Source: Testudinibacter aquarius
Lineage (GTDB): Bacteria > Pseudomonadota > Gammaproteobacteria > Enterobacterales > Pasteurellaceae
Length of the DNA: 64,000 nt
Reading direction: 5' to 3'
Assembly (NCBI RefSeq): GCF_004342725.1
Contig: NZ_SMCP01000009.1
Coordinates: 53,274 to 117,273 of the forward strand
The notes beneath the pieces are model-generated. The model did no database searches. It saw only the letters and a program-made list of their open reading frames with translations, and had not been told where the DNA came from. Made by a program: the position numbers and the translations under genes. Below, one piece after another: positions 51,939 to 62,601 of the stretch (within the stretch, counting starts at the first letter, position 1; each line of letters opens with the position of its first letter).

Positions 51939-53891
51939 TTACGATATATTGAAATGCGTGTAAATCTGCTTTGCTACACTGAGTCGCCATTGTCGCAAGC
52001 GCTGCTTTTTACCGTCTTGCGATTGCTGCAACGTTTGCCAATCAAATTGCGGGGTTGTTTTGATTAAACGGCATAGCGCCGGAGAAGTCGCAGCCAAAGT
52101 GCGGTTGGCATAAGCAAAACCGTGTAACTGGCGTAGATCATCGGCGTTGAGTTGCCAATCGGTTTCAGGAAAGGCAATTTTCTGCTGCAAGGTTGAATAT
52201 AATGGGTGCTTAGTCAGCGGAAAATTACGCAAAAATTGGCGACATGCTTGCTGACAGAACTGCTTTCCATCAGATGAAAGCGGATAAATCATCATGGCAC
52301 TGTAACAACCGCTGCTGGCCTCTTTGCCGCTGCTGAGATGGATAAGCTGAAAACCGCACTTTTGCCAAAAGCGTGCCAAACCATCACTGTAGCCAAAACT
52401 GACGGAAACAAAATCCAATTCAGCCCTGCAATCTTCAAGCAACTGCCGCACCAGTTGCTGACCGAAGCCTTTACGTTGCAGCTGCGGCAGCAGTGCAATG
52501 CGTGAGATCCGTAATGAGCGCAACGCACAAGCTTGCGGCAAATCCGCCTGAAAACACAGCGCTTGCGCCACTAAATTCCCGGCTGGACGCCGTTCACCGC
52601 GCCAGATTTTCTCGATCAAATCGGCATCGGCAATACCGCCCTCCGCCAACGCCCAAATCCCTCCGCCAATCTCTGCTTGCCGGCGTAACAACCAAAACCG
52701 TTGCCCTTGCGCATCAAGCAAACGGCGCAGATCCAACGGCGAGGTGCGGTAGTGCGCCAGCGCCAACAAGTGGTAAAAGCAGCGGATTTGTTGCGGATCA
52801 GCCACCAGCTCTGTTGGCGAAATTTGCGCTAGCGTTAGATTATTCGTCTCGTTGCTGCTGGCAGGCATCCGATTGTTGAGTAATAACAAATCATCAATCC
52901 AGGTTTCCAACGGATCATTTTCTGCATAACGCAACGGTTGCTGCAAATGCAGAAGCTGGCAAGTGCGGTCTGTCAGTTGTTTGAGTTTCAATTCGAAACC
53001 ACGTCCGGTGCCTTCATAGCCGTCAATGGTGGTGGTCAGCAGGATATGGGCAAAATGGCGGCAGAGCGTCGCCAACATATCCAGCGGAATCATCGCCGCT
53101 TCATCAATAATCAACCAACTATCTGCAAACGGCTGCGGATTTTCATTCAAGCGAGCAATCAAATCATCAGGCGCCATAAAGTGCGGTTTGTGTCGGCAAT
53201 GCCGATACAATGCCTGTACCGCACGTTGGTTGGGTGCTGTTAGCAAAACCGCACTTTTCGCACTCAGTTTGTCAGCAAGCATGCCGGCAAGCGCCGATTT
53301 GCCCCGTCCACGCTTGGCGGTGAGCAGATACAACTCCGCTTGTGCAGCTAACACCTGCTGTAATACCTGTTGTTGTTGCACAAGTGCGCTCGGCGGCAGT
53401 TGCCATAAATCCGTTGCAATATGCGGCAATGATCGATTGATTGCTGTTTGCTGGTAAATCGGGATTTGGTGCCGCTCAACCGCACTTTGCCACCATTGAT
53501 AAAAATGGCTTGGTGTAATCGCTTGCGCCGTGCCGTTCCAACGCAGGCTATCCAAATCTACTTTCGTTTGCCAATCTTGCGCTAACAAAACCAACAATAC
53601 GCCGCCGGCTTTAATTGCCGCCGCGACAATTGCCAATGCCTCCAAATTAAAATTTACCCCGGATGGTTGTCGCGTGTCATACACCGCACAATCCCACTCT
53701 TGTCCCAACAGATTTTTGGCATGGGCAAAGGGGTAAAAAGTACAATTTGACGGCAAGATTTCAGGTGGCTGTGACGCACAATAAACCGCACTTTTGTTGT
53801 GATTTGATGAGAAAAATGCAGCGAGTTGGCGGTTTAACCAAACAGCATCACCGTATAAAATCAAAGGTTGGCGAAAAAAGGGATTTTTCAT
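51939..53891 (-). CDS. tmcA: tRNA(Met) cytidine acetyltransferase TmcA
   Basis: TmcA makes N4-acetylcytidine at the wobble base of elongator tRNA-Met using acetyl-CoA and ATP. The 650 residues show an N-terminal DUF1726-like domain, an RNA-helicase-like ATPase with TAKRGRGKSALAG (P-loop at 195-199) and DEAAMIP (263-269), and a GNAT domain with LLPQLQRKGFGQQLV. The length is slightly below the E. coli protein. The gene follows ybeY by 12 bases. Seven or so uptake signals lie inside. Confidence 0.95.
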   Translation of the reverse strand: MKNPFFRQPLILYGDAVWLNRQLAAFFSSNHNKSAVYCASQPPEILPSNCTFYPFAHAKNLLGQEWDCAVYDTRQPSGVNFNLEALAIVAAAIKAGGVLLVLLAQDWQTKVDLDSLRWNGTAQAITPSHFYQWWQSAVERHQIPIYQQTAINRSLPHIATDLWQLPPSALVQQQQVLQQVLAAQAELYLLTAKRGRGKSALAGMLADKLSAKSAVLLTAPNQRAVQALYRHCRHKPHFMAPDDLIARLNENPQPFADSWLIIDEAAMIPLDMLATLCRHFAHILLTTTIDGYEGTGRGFELKLKQLTDRTCQLLHLQQPLRYAENDPLETWIDDLLLLNNRMPASSNETNNLTLAQISPTELVADPQQIRCFYHLLALAHYRTSPLDLRRLLDAQGQRFWLLRRQAEIGGGIWALAEGGIADADLIEKIWRGERRPAGNLVAQALCFQADLPQACALRSLRISRIALLPQLQRKGFGQQLVRQLLEDCRAELDFVSVSFGYSDGLARFWQKCGFQLIHLSSGKEASSGCYSAMMIYPLSSDGKQFCQQACRQFLRNFPLTKHPLYSTLQQKIAFPETDWQLNADDLRQLHGFAYANRTLAATSPALCRLIKTTPQFDWQTLQQSQDGKKQRLRQWRLSVAKQIYTHFNIS

Positions 53892-53903
53892 CAGAGAAAA
53901 AGG

Positions 53904-54371
53904 CTATGCTTTCTCACTCAAATACGGATCGGCAAAGCCAAGCGCCTGCATAATCTCGCTTTCCAAGCTTTCCATCTCTTCCGCTTCGGCGTCCTCAATG
54001 TGGTCGTAGCCGAGCAAATGCAAACTGCCGTGCACCACCATATGCGCCCAATGTGCCAACAGCGGTTTTTGCTGCTCTGCCGCCTCCCGTTCCACTACTT
54101 GACGGCAAATCACCAAATCGCCCAGTAAGGGTAATTCCACTTCCGCCGGCGATTCAAACGGAAACGAGAGCACATTGGTTGGGTAATCCTTACCGCGATA
54201 AGTGCGGTTCAAATCCTGACTCTCCGCCTCATCGACAATCCGCACCGTCATTTCCAAATCATCAAGACTCGGCTTGACCGCACTTTGCGCCCACAACGCA
54301 ATTTGCGTTTGGCTCGGCAGGCTATCCGTATTTTCACAGGCGAGTTGCAGATCGATAATCAGATTTTTCAT
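53904..54371 (-). CDS. ybeY: endoribonuclease / rRNA maturation factor YbeY
   Basis: YbeY is a zinc-dependent RNase needed for 16S rRNA 3' processing and ribosome quality control. The metal motif [11 protein letters not shown] gives His114, His118 and His124. [26 protein letters not shown] is the other family block. The length of 155 residues is usual. It lies 2 bases after ybeZ, the conserved pair. Two uptake signals lie within (about 54200 and 54281). Confidence 0.97.
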   Translation of the reverse strand: MKNLIIDLQLACENTDSLPSQTQIALWAQSAVKPSLDDLEMTVRIVDEAESQDLNRTYRGKDYPTNVLSFPFESPAEVELPLLGDLVICRQVVEREAAEQQKPLLAHWAHMVVHGSLHLLGYDHIEDAEAEEMESLESEIMQALGFADPYLSEKA

Positions 54372-54373
54372 GC

Positions 54374-55444
54374 TCAGCTTCCTTGTAGTAACCGCGCTTG
54401 ACGCCGTTCTTCGGCTAGTGCCTGGTGACGGATTTCATCTTCCCGTTCCCACACTTCATAGGCTTGCACCACTTTGGCAACAACCGGATGACGCACCACA
54501 TCGCTGCTTTCAAAAAAGTTGAAACTCAATTCCGGCACGGCTTGCAACACTTCCATCGCATGGCGCAAACCTGATTTCTGACTGCGCGGCAAATCCACTT
54601 GGGTAATATCACCGGTGATCACCGCTTTGGAGTTAAAGCCGATTCGAGTGAGGAACATTTTCATCTGCTCGACGGTGGTGTTTTGACTCTCGTCCAAAAT
54701 AATAAAGGCATCGTTCAAAGTGCGACCACGCATATACGCCAACGGTGCGATTTCAATCACCTTGCGTTCAATCAACTTTTCCACCCGCTCGAAGCCCAAC
54801 ATCTCGAACAGCGCATCGTATAACGGACGCAAATACGGCTCGATTTTCTGCCCCAAATCGCCGGGCAAAAAACCCAATTTTTCCCCGGCTTCCACCGCCG
54901 GACGGGTCAGCAGAATCCGACGGATTTCCTGTTTTTCCAACGCCTCGACCGCCGCCGCCACCGCAAGATAAGTTTTCCCCGTTCCCGCAGGGCCGATACC
55001 GAAGCTGATGTCGTGGCGTAAAATATTGTGCAGATATTGAATCTGATTGGTACCGCGCGGCTTGATCACGCCACGCTTGGTTTTCACCGTGGTGCTATAC
55101 ACCTTAGACGCCGACCGCACTTCGCTGTTTTCTTCCTCCTGGGCTAAAATCCGGCTTTCCTGAATTGCAATATGCACATCTTCCAAATCCAGCTCTTTGA
55201 TTTTGCCCTTCAGCGGTGCGGTATCGGCATACAACTGCTGAATCAGCCTCGCCACCGCCTTCAACAATTTCTCCGAATGCGGCTGCTCGGATTTCAGGGT
55301 GAAACTAAAATCACGCCGAAGAATTTGCAGCTTAAACGTGCTTTCAATCCGTTGCAGATGCTCGTCAAACGCCCCGCACAACGATTGCAAACGTGCATTG
55401 TCTTGCGGTTCTAGAGTAAAAGAGTCGATAAGTTGATCGGTCAA
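54374..55444 (-). CDS. ybeZ: PhoH-like ATPase YbeZ
   Basis: YbeZ is the PhoH-family ATPase that works with Ybe[22 protein letters not shown] is the P-loop, [20 protein letters not shown] and [11 protein letters not shown] (Walker B region) follow, and an N-terminal KH-like part precedes them. The length of 356 residues is normal. In E. coli miaB lies directly upstream; here ggt and two terminators separate it from miaB. Confidence 0.96.
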   Translation of the reverse strand: MTDQLIDSFTLEPQDNARLQSLCGAFDEHLQRIESTFKLQILRRDFSFTLKSEQPHSEKLLKAVARLIQQLYADTAPLKGKIKELDLEDVHIAIQESRILAQEEENSEVRSASKVYSTTVKTKRGVIKPRGTNQIQYLHNILRHDISFGIGPAGTGKTYLAVAAAVEALEKQEIRRILLTRPAVEAGEKLGFLPGDLGQKIEPYLRPLYDALFEMLGFERVEKLIERKVIEIAPLAYMRGRTLNDAFIILDESQNTTVEQMKMFLTRIGFNSKAVITGDITQVDLPRSQKSGLRHAMEVLQAVPELSFNFFESSDVVRHPVVAKVVQAYEVWEREDEIRHQALAEERRQARLLQGS

Positions 55445-55512
55445 GGGAGCCTCTCATGCTAAATGAAATGAATAACGTTAGTATAAAGGTTTTTCCGATA
55501 ATAGGGAAAAAG

Positions 55513-55539
55513 AAAAGCCAAGTGCGATACTTGGCTTTT
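55513..55539 (-). terminator. ggt terminator
   Basis: AAAAGCCAAGT and ACTTGGCTTTT are perfect 11-bp arms with a 5-nt loop, flanked by A-rich and T-rich runs, 18 bases past the ggt stop. The loop side AAGTGCGAT is one base off an uptake signal. Confidence 0.85.
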
Positions 55540-55556
55540 GGTTTACATAAAACAAC

Positions 55557-57323
55557 TTAATATCCGAGTGTTAACCCATCCGGATTGCGTGGATCGGAGG
55601 CACCGTAAAAACCATCTTCACGGGCTTGAATAATCTGAACTTTACCCATTGTCGCTTTAGGGACGACTTTATAGCCCTCTTGCTGCAAGATGTTAATCGT
55701 ATCAGTGCTGATTCCTTCTTCAATCCGAATTTCATCCGGCAACCATTGGTGATGAACACGCGGTACCATAATCGCTTCTGCCGGATTCATACCGTAATCA
55801 ATGGTATTGACGATGCTTTGTAGTACTGTGGTAATAATCCGTGCGCCACCAGGACTACCGGTCACCAGCCATGGTTTACCGTCCTTCATAACAATCGTCG
55901 GGGTCATTGATGACAGCGGACGTTTTTTCGCTGCAACTGCATTGGCATCACCACCAATCAAACCAAAAGCGTTCGGTACACCCGGTTTAGCAGAAAAGTC
56001 ATCCATTTCATTATTTAATAAAATTCCTGTACCTTCGGCGACAATTCCGCTGCCAAAATTCAGGTTCAAGGTATAAGTTACAGCAACTGCATTACCCTCT
56101 TTATCCATAATCGAGTAATGCGTAGTTTGATCACTTTCGTAAGGATGCGGCTTACCAGGCTTGATTTGTGATGATGGACGAATGGTATCGGCGGTAATTG
56201 TCGTCGCTAATTCATCGGCATATTTTTTTGAGGTCAGCCCTGTTACTGGAATTTGTACAAAATCCGGATCGCCTAAATATTCGGACCGATCGGCATAGGC
56301 TAATTTCATGGCTTCGGCATAGTGGCGAATCGCTTTGGCGCTGTTCTGTCCGAATTCTTGTAATGGATAGCGTTCCAAAATATTCAGAATTTGCACCAAG
56401 TGGATTCCGCCGGAACTTGGTGGTGGCATCGTTACAATTTTATAGCCGCGATATTCCCCTTCAATCGGTTTGCGCTCAACCGCTCGATAGTTTTTCATAT
56501 CTTCCAATGTGATTAAGCCACCATGTTTTTCCATTTCTGCCACGATTTTCTGCGTAATTTCACCTTCATAAAAAGCTTTTCCACCCTGTTGAGCAATGAG
56601 TTGCAGCGATTTTGCCAAATCTTTCTGCACTAACAAATCTCCAACAGTGAACGGCTCATCATTTTTGAAAAAGATCTTTTTACTATCTTGCCATTTGGCT
56701 AAATTGGCTTTTTCTGTCTCAAGCGTTTTACCCAGCGTTTCACTCACCACAAACCCTTTATCTGCCAATTCAATTGACGGGGCGATAACTTGAGCCAGCG
56801 ACATCGTTCCCCACTTTTTTAAAGCATGCTCCATGCCGGCGACTGTCCCAGGAACGCCAACCGCAAAATGGGTAAACAGCGATTTTCCATCGACCACCTT
56901 GCCGTCTTGATCCAAATACATGTCTCTAGTGGCTTTAAGCGGTGCCATTTCGCGGAAATCAAGTGCAACGCTTTGTTTGGTCCTGGCATCATAAACCACC
57001 ATAAAACCACCACCGCCAATATTACCGGCATTTGGCAACACTACCGCTAAAGCAAAACCAACAGCAACGGCAGCATCAACTGCATTACCACCTTGTTTCA
57101 ATATATCCAGCCCAACTTGGGTCGCCAGTGCTTGTTCGGTTGCGACCATACCGTTTTTAGCATAAATCGGATGGAAAATATCCATACTTTGATCATAACG
57201 AATGGAAGCTTGTTGAGTTTGTGTTGGGATAACATTGGCAGCCACTGCGGTGGTCATTGTCGAGACACCCAATATTGAAAGTGCCAGAGAAGTGATTACA
57301 AATGATTTTTTAAATTTCATCAT
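55557..57323 (-). CDS. ggt: gamma-glutamyltransferase
   Basis: Ggt is a periplasmic enzyme that removes or transfers the gamma-glutamyl group of glutathione and glutamine. A signal peptide (residues 1-29, cut after AVAA) is followed by the large subunit. Autocleavage before Thr400 (SDQ/TTHYSIMD) makes the catalytic small subunit. RPLSSMTPTIV and TGSPGGARIITTVLQ bind substrate. The length of 588 residues equals E. coli Ggt. AGGGG lies before the ATG. It lies between miaB and ybeZ with its own terminator. No uptake signal was noticed in it. Confidence 0.96.
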   Translation of the reverse strand: MMKFKKSFVITSLALSILGVSTMTTAVAANVIPTQTQQASIRYDQSMDIFHPIYAKNGMVATEQALATQVGLDILKQGGNAVDAAVAVGFALAVVLPNAGNIGGGGFMVVYDARTKQSVALDFREMAPLKATRDMYLDQDGKVVDGKSLFTHFAVGVPGTVAGMEHALKKWGTMSLAQVIAPSIELADKGFVVSETLGKTLETEKANLAKWQDSKKIFFKNDEPFTVGDLLVQKDLAKSLQLIAQQGGKAFYEGEITQKIVAEMEKHGGLITLEDMKNYRAVERKPIEGEYRGYKIVTMPPPSSGGIHLVQILNILERYPLQEFGQNSAKAIRHYAEAMKLAYADRSEYLGDPDFVQIPVTGLTSKKYADELATTITADTIRPSSQIKPGKPHPYESDQTTHYSIMDKEGNAVAVTYTLNLNFGSGIVAEGTGILLNNEMDDFSAKPGVPNAFGLIGGDANAVAAKKRPLSSMTPTIVMKDGKPWLVTGSPGGARIITTVLQSIVNTIDYGMNPAEAIMVPRVHHQWLPDEIRIEEGISTDTINILQQEGYKVVPKATMGKVQIIQAREDGFYGASDPRNPDGLTLGY

Positions 57324-57479
57324 AAAGCCCCTTATTTTGCAGATTAAATGCCAGATTTAAAAATTTAACATTAAATCAACAATAACATCGAAATCTAAAA
57401 AAACAAACCAACAATGAATATTTTATAAACAAAAATAATTATTCTTAATATTTTTCTAAAAATTTTAACCATAATCAAA

Positions 57480-57509
57480 AAAGCCTCTCATCAAATGAAA
57501 AGAGGCTTG
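57480..57509 (-). terminator. miaB terminator
   Basis: AAGCCTCT (57481-57488) and AGAGGCTT (57501-57508) pair around TCATCAAATGAA. On the minus strand the hairpin is followed by TTTTTTGA. It separates miaB from ggt. The 157 bp on to the ggt start is very A/T-rich and probably holds the ggt promoter. Confidence 0.85.
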
Positions 57510-57530
57510 GTTTGTCATCAATGAGAATGA

Positions 57531-58958
57531 TCAATTCACCACATACTGCCCAACGCCCAATTCGTCTTCTTGACGGGTGCGTTGGATCACGCTTTGCGGG
57601 CTTTGCTGCACGCGTAAGCCCATTTGGTCTTCGGTGCGAATGACCTCGCCGCGCAGGGAGTTGGTCCAGACGTCGGTGATTTTAATATCCACAAATTTAC
57701 CGATCATGTCCGGTGTGCCGGCGAAATTGACGATGCGGTTGGTTTCGGTGCGTCCGGTCAGTTCCATCACATCTTTTTTCGACGGTCCTTCTACCAACAC
57801 ACGCTGTTCTGTGCCGAGCATTTTGCGGCTGAACTGCATCGCTTGTTGCGTGATGCGTTGTTGCAGCAAGTATAAGCGCTCCTTTTTCTCCGCTTCGCTG
57901 ACATCGTCCGGCATGTCCGCTGCCGGTGTGCCGGGACGTGCCGAGTAAATGAAGCTGAAGCTCATATCAAAATTCACTTGCGCAATCAGATCCATCGTTT
58001 GCTGGAAGTCTTCTTTGCTCTCGCCCGGGAAGCCGACGATAAAATCGGAGCTGATTTGAATCTCCGGTCGCACTTGGCGCAGTTTACGGATAATCGATTT
58101 GTACTCAAGTGCGGTATGGTTACGTTTCATCATAGTCAACACCCGATCCGAGCCGCTTTGCACCGGCAGGTGCAAAAAGCTGACCAGTTCCGGCGTGTCG
58201 CGATAGACTTCGACAATATCATCAGTGAATTCAATCGGGTGGCTGGTGGTGAACCGCAGGCGATCGATGCCGTCAATCGCTGCCACTAAGCGTAATAATT
58301 CAGCAAAGGTGCAGATGCCATCATCAAAGGTCGCACCACGATAGGCATTGACATTTTGCCCCAACAAGTTCACTTCACGCACGCCTTGCGCCGCCAATTG
58401 GGCGATTTCAAACAACACATCGTCCACCGGGCGGCTGACTTCTTCGCCACGGGTATAAGGCACCACACAGAACGAGCAGTATTTATTGCAGCCTTCCATA
58501 ATCGAGACAAATGCTGTCGGGCCTTCGGCTTTCGGCTCCGGCAGGCGATCAAACTTTTCAATTTCCGGGAAGCTGACATCGACTACCGCACTTTTGCCGC
58601 CGCGAATTTGGTTCAGCATTTCCGGCAGGCGGTGTAGGGTTTGCGGACCAAAAATAATGTCCACATAGGGCGCACGATCACGAATGTGGGCGCCTTCTTG
58701 TGAGGCAACACAGCCGCCCACACCGATCACCAATTTCGGATTGGATTTTTTCAAATCTTTCCAGCGTCCCAATTGGTGAAACACTTTCTCTTGTGCTTTT
58801 TCACGAATCGAGCAGGTGTTGAGCAACAGCACATCGGCTTCTTCCGCATTTTCGGTCAATTCGAAACCGTGCGTACTGTTCAATAAATCCGCCATTTTTG
58901 ATGAATCGTATTCGTTCATCTGGCAGCCCCAAGTTTTAATGTGTAATTTTTGTGTCAT
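57531..58958 (-). CDS. miaB: tRNA-2-methylthio-N6-dimethylallyladenosine synthase
   Basis: MiaB adds the methylthio group at A37 of tRNAs. The UPF0004 domain carries Cys12, Cys49 and Cys83 for the second iron-sulfur cluster. The radical SAM motif CNKYCSFC has Cys157, Cys161 and Cys164. A C-terminal TRAM domain is present (about residues 375-440). The length of 475 residues fits. It is divergent from ubiF, as in E. coli. Two uptake signals lie in it (about 58107 and 58586). Confidence 0.98.
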   Translation of the reverse strand: MTQKLHIKTWGCQMNEYDSSKMADLLNSTHGFELTENAEEADVLLLNTCSIREKAQEKVFHQLGRWKDLKKSNPKLVIGVGGCVASQEGAHIRDRAPYVDIIFGPQTLHRLPEMLNQIRGGKSAVVDVSFPEIEKFDRLPEPKAEGPTAFVSIMEGCNKYCSFCVVPYTRGEEVSRPVDDVLFEIAQLAAQGVREVNLLGQNVNAYRGATFDDGICTFAELLRLVAAIDGIDRLRFTTSHPIEFTDDIVEVYRDTPELVSFLHLPVQSGSDRVLTMMKRNHTALEYKSIIRKLRQVRPEIQISSDFIVGFPGESKEDFQQTMDLIAQVNFDMSFSFIYSARPGTPAADMPDDVSEAEKKERLYLLQQRITQQAMQFSRKMLGTEQRVLVEGPSKKDVMELTGRTETNRIVNFAGTPDMIGKFVDIKITDVWTNSLRGEVIRTEDQMGLRVQQSPQSVIQRTRQEDELGVGQYVVN

Positions 58959-59168
58959 GGTTTTTCTTCGTTAGGACGCGGTTATCGACCGCACTAATTT
59001 ATAAGTTAAAGGATACAGCGCTAAAAACTAATGGAATTTAAATCGGGCTATTCTACCGATTTGCAGGATTGCTGACCAGTAAAAACCGATTTTATTTGTG
59101 ATTTGCTTTAGAAAATCGGCGGCTGCGAGTAGAATAAAGCCTAATAAAAGCAGGCATTAGGGGGAAAA

Positions 59169-60341
59169 ATGTTGAATCGCAAAGATGTGATTGTGGTTGG
59201 CGGTGGCATGGTCGGCTCGGCAGCCGCATTAGGCTTGGCAAAATTGGGATTGAACGTGCAGCTGATTGAACAGGGCAGCCTACCGCACTTTAGTGCCGAT
59301 CAACCTTACGATATCCGGATTTCCGCCATCAGTGCCGCTTCGGTGAAACTATTGCAAAAGTTGCAAGCGTGGCAAACGATTCATGCGATGCGCACCTGCC
59401 CTTACCGCCAATTGGAAACCTGGGAAATTGATGGCTTCTCCACCTGTTTCAGGGCGCAAGATCTGGATTTGCCGGAACTGGGTTATATGGTGGAAAATAA
59501 TCTGATTCAACTGGGCTTGTGGCAAACTTTTCCCGCTTACCCCAATTTAAGCAGTCAACTGAATGCTGAGATTCAGCAGCTAGAAAAGAGCGGTCACGAT
59601 TGGCAGCTGCGCCTGGCCAGCGGTGAATGTTATCATGCGCCGCTGGTGCTGGCTTGCGACGGCGCCAACTCCAAACTGCGGCAAATTGCCGGCATTGGGC
59701 TGACCGGGTGGCAATATCGCCAAAGCTGTATGCTGATTGTGGTTGAAACCGCACTTGCACAGCAGGATATCACTTGGCAGCAATTTTTCCCAAGCGGCCC
59801 ACGAGCATTTCTGCCTTTATTAGGCAATCAAGGCTGTTTGGTGTGGTACGACAGCCCAGAGCGAATTCGTGAACTGCAAAAAATGCCATTAGAAAAATTG
59901 GATAACGAAATTACACAGGCATTTCCAGCACGTTTAGGCGCGGTGAAAAGTCAACAAGCGGCTTCATTTCCACTGACCCGTCGCCATGCACAAAATTATT
60001 ATAAAAACGGTATTGTATTATTAGGCGACTCGGCGCACACCATCAACCCGCTTGCCGGACAAGGGGTAAATTTAGGCTTTAAAGATGTGAGCGTATTTTT
60101 AACGGTGATTGCAGCAGCACAAAAGTGCGGTCAGGCGATTAATGATGAAACCGTCCTCGCACGCTACCAACGCTTGCGTCAAAAGGACAATCTGTTAATG
60201 CAAAGCGGTATGGATCTGTTCTACAAAGGGTTCAAAGAAAATTTGTTACCGTTGAAAGTGTTACGTAATCTTGCTTTGGTTGCCGTAGACAAAGCCACAC
60301 TGCTCAAAAAACAGGCGCTAAAATATGCCTTGGGGCTGTAG
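59169..60341 (+). CDS. ubiF: 3-demethoxyubiquinol 3-hydroxylase
   Basis: UbiF is an FAD monooxygenase of ubiquinone synthesis. GGGMVG (11-16) is the FAD loop, YDIRISAISAASVKLLQKL and LPELGYMVENNLIQ closely resemble E. coli UbiF, and GDSAHTINPLAGQGVNLGF is the second FAD motif. The length of 390 residues is typical. The position divergent from miaB supports UbiF rather than UbiH or UbiI. GGGGG lies before the ATG. Three uptake signals are inside. Confidence 0.93.
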   Translation: MLNRKDVIVVGGGMVGSAAALGLAKLGLNVQLIEQGSLPHFSADQPYDIRISAISAASVKLLQKLQAWQTIHAMRTCPYRQLETWEIDGFSTCFRAQDLDLPELGYMVENNLIQLGLWQTFPAYPNLSSQLNAEIQQLEKSGHDWQLRLASGECYHAPLVLACDGANSKLRQIAGIGLTGWQYRQSCMLIVVETALAQQDITWQQFFPSGPRAFLPLLGNQGCLVWYDSPERIRELQKMPLEKLDNEITQAFPARLGAVKSQQAASFPLTRRHAQNYYKNGIVLLGDSAHTINPLAGQGVNLGFKDVSVFLTVIAAAQKCGQAINDETVLARYQRLRQKDNLLMQSGMDLFYKGFKENLLPLKVLRNLALVAVDKATLLKKQALKYALGL

Positions 60342-60360
60342 ATTATAGATAGAGGTGATT

Positions 60361-61767
60361 CTATTGAACCACCAACATCCCCATACAGCCTTTATCTGCC
60401 AACATTAAATCGCTGCTGCCAAAGGTAAATGGGTAGTTGTTGGAAGAGGTTTGATCAAACTTTACTAAAATCGATATATTGCCATTCACCCATACTGTAT
60501 CACGCCAAGTTAATTGCGAAGCGTCTATTGCCTGCCCATTAAAAGATTCAAGCAGAAATTTAGCACCTTGTAGACTAAACCCAATCGGCGCAGTGGCGCT
60601 TAAATGCCAGCGTTCATAACTGCCCAACGCAGCATTCACATCCACTCGACGAGGATCAAATTTCTGTTGATTGATCAATGCGTTCTCAACGTCCAGCATA
60701 AAGCTCCGCTGCTGCGTCACAACAACATCGGTTGAAATCTGTTCTTGACGTTGAAAATCGATTTTTTGCTCAAAGGCAGAGAGCAAGCCATCGGGGCGCA
60801 ACGCTAACACGGTGTTGTCAATTAATTCATTCTCATCAGCGAACCATGAGGTCATTTTGTCAAAAAAGCCCCGTTTTTCCCCACTGATTAGCGCAACATT
60901 ACCACCTTCATTCAAATCAATTAAAATTTCTGCACGCTCACCTGGTGCTAAAAATAATGACCGCACTTCGCGTGGCTGCGGCAGAAAGCCCAACCCACCG
61001 GCTAGCACCCAGATGCTGCGCCCATCATCTAAGTTAAGGTTATACCCGCGCGACAGCGATGCGTTCAACAAGCGTAACCTTACCCAACCACGCGCCACAT
61101 TTAAATAAGGCGCTTCGGCACCATTCACCAACAAACGGTTACCGAGAAATTGGCGCTGATTTGGATTAAACAGTTGCTCTCCCTGACTGTTCAGGCGCAC
61201 ATCTTGCAAAATCAGCGGAATATCATTAACGCCGTATTTATTCGGCAGTTTTGCCTTACGGCTCTCTTCATCATCAATCCACCACATACCGGACAAGCCA
61301 CGGTAAACCTGATAAGCCGAGTGTGCCAAGGTATCTGCGTGATACCAACATGTAGCTGCTGATTGAGTAATTGGTACAATCGGCGACCAGCCTGTACTAC
61401 TATCAAACTGACGCCCTACGCCGCCCAACAGCTCAGCGTTGACCTGCAATCCCTGCAAACTGATGGATACTCGCTGTGAAAGTTGATTACTATAATTTAA
61501 ACGAACAAAATCCCCTTGCTTACAGCGAATCGTGGGTCCCAAATAAAGCCCGTTAAAGCCCCATACCTCCACTTTTTTGGCATCGATAAATGCTTTCTTG
61601 CTGCTCCCCATTGAAAGTAAAATTGGGCGCCCGCGTCCGACATCTAACAGTGGCGGAATCGGCAGCAGCTGTGTGCCTGACGCATAGGCCGTCGGCAACA
61701 CCGCACTTACACCAAGTAGAGTTGTATTTTTGAGTAACCTGCGACGAGATAAGTCGGATTGCATCAT
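60361..61767 (-). CDS. ftsP: cell division protein FtsP (SufI)
   Basis: FtsP/SufI is a periplasmic multicopper-oxidase-like protein that protects the divisome under stress. The N terminus has the twin-arginine signal LSRRRLLKNT and a hydrophobic stretch cut near YASG. Three cupredoxin-like domains fill the 468 residues (GLYLGPTIRCKQGDFVRL, LAPGERAEILIDL). The copper His ligands of true oxidases are mostly missing, as in SufI. It lies 3 bases after plsC, the usual pair. Confidence 0.92.
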   Translation of the reverse strand: MMQSDLSRRRLLKNTTLLGVSAVLPTAYASGTQLLPIPPLLDVGRGRPILLSMGSSKKAFIDAKKVEVWGFNGLYLGPTIRCKQGDFVRLNYSNQLSQRVSISLQGLQVNAELLGGVGRQFDSSTGWSPIVPITQSAATCWYHADTLAHSAYQVYRGLSGMWWIDDEESRKAKLPNKYGVNDIPLILQDVRLNSQGEQLFNPNQRQFLGNRLLVNGAEAPYLNVARGWVRLRLLNASLSRGYNLNLDDGRSIWVLAGGLGFLPQPREVRSLFLAPGERAEILIDLNEGGNVALISGEKRGFFDKMTSWFADENELIDNTVLALRPDGLLSAFEQKIDFQRQEQISTDVVVTQQRSFMLDVENALINQQKFDPRRVDVNAALGSYERWHLSATAPIGFSLQGAKFLLESFNGQAIDASQLTWRDTVWVNGNISILVKFDQTSSNNYPFTFGSSDLMLADKGCMGMLVVQ

Positions 61768-61770
61768 TGA

Positions 61771-62499
61771 CTAGCCTAAGTGCTGCTGTGCCAGCTCTTG
61801 ATCAAGCTGGTCAATTTTTTGTTTCATCACTGCATGGCAGTGATTCATTAATTCCCGCACATTTTCACGGCTATAATTTGAAGTATCAATTGGTGCTAAC
61901 ATTTCACAAATCACCTTGCCATTGTCCCAACGGTTAAGATCAATTTTATGGTGCAAATTGCTGCAACAGACCGGTACAATTGGTACACCAGCGGCAATCG
62001 CCGCATGAAACGCCCCGGTTTTAAACGGCAGCAACCCACGCCCACGACTACGTGTACCTTCCGGAAACATCCAAATCGATAACTTATCCCGATTAATCCG
62101 CTTTGCTAGTTCCCCCATAGTAGAATGGGCTTTGCTCTTATTGTCACGATCCAGTAAAATATTACCGCTCGCCCAATATAACAAGCCAAAAAATGGAATA
62201 AGAGCCAAGCTTTTTTTACCCACGCTGACCGTTCGCGGCATCACCATGTATGCCATCGTCACCATATCATAATTATTTTGATGGTTGCCAATGTAGATAC
62301 AAGGTCCGTTATTTTCAGCGCCAGCAGGAAAACGATGCTCCACTTTTAACCCAAATAACGGATGTAAACGCCCAAACCAGCGTGCGACCACGCCAACATT
62401 GCTTGGATTCTTAAAACGAATCAACGAATAAACCGTTCCAAGTAAACAAATTAACAGGGCTGCGAAAACTACGATGATTGCTCGTAAAAATAATAACAT
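61771..62499 (-). CDS. plsC: 1-acyl-sn-glycerol-3-phosphate acyltransferase
   Basis: PlsC acylates lysophosphatidic acid to phosphatidic acid at the inner membrane. One N-terminal helix (about residues 5-27) precedes the catalytic HxxxxD motif (His73 and Asp78 in NHQNNYD) and the glycerophosphate-binding FPEGTRS (145-151). The length of 242 residues matches E. coli. It is followed directly by ftsP and is divergent from lpxH across a 102-bp A/T-rich gap. Confidence 0.96.
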   Translation of the reverse strand: MLLFLRAIIVVFAALLICLLGTVYSLIRFKNPSNVGVVARWFGRLHPLFGLKVEHRFPAGAENNGPCIYIGNHQNNYDMVTMAYMVMPRTVSVGKKSLALIPFFGLLYWASGNILLDRDNKSKAHSTMGELAKRINRDKLSIWMFPEGTRSRGRGLLPFKTGAFHAAIAAGVPIVPVCCSNLHHKIDLNRWDNGKVICEMLAPIDTSNYSRENVRELMNHCHAVMKQKIDQLDQELAQQHLG

Positions 62500-62601
62500 A
62501 ACAATTTCCTAAAAAAATTTGCTAGAGTATAGCGAAAATGTCGGAATATGTGTATAAAATCAGAACTATTTCCTAAAAATTTAATGATATAAAAAATAAG
62601 A

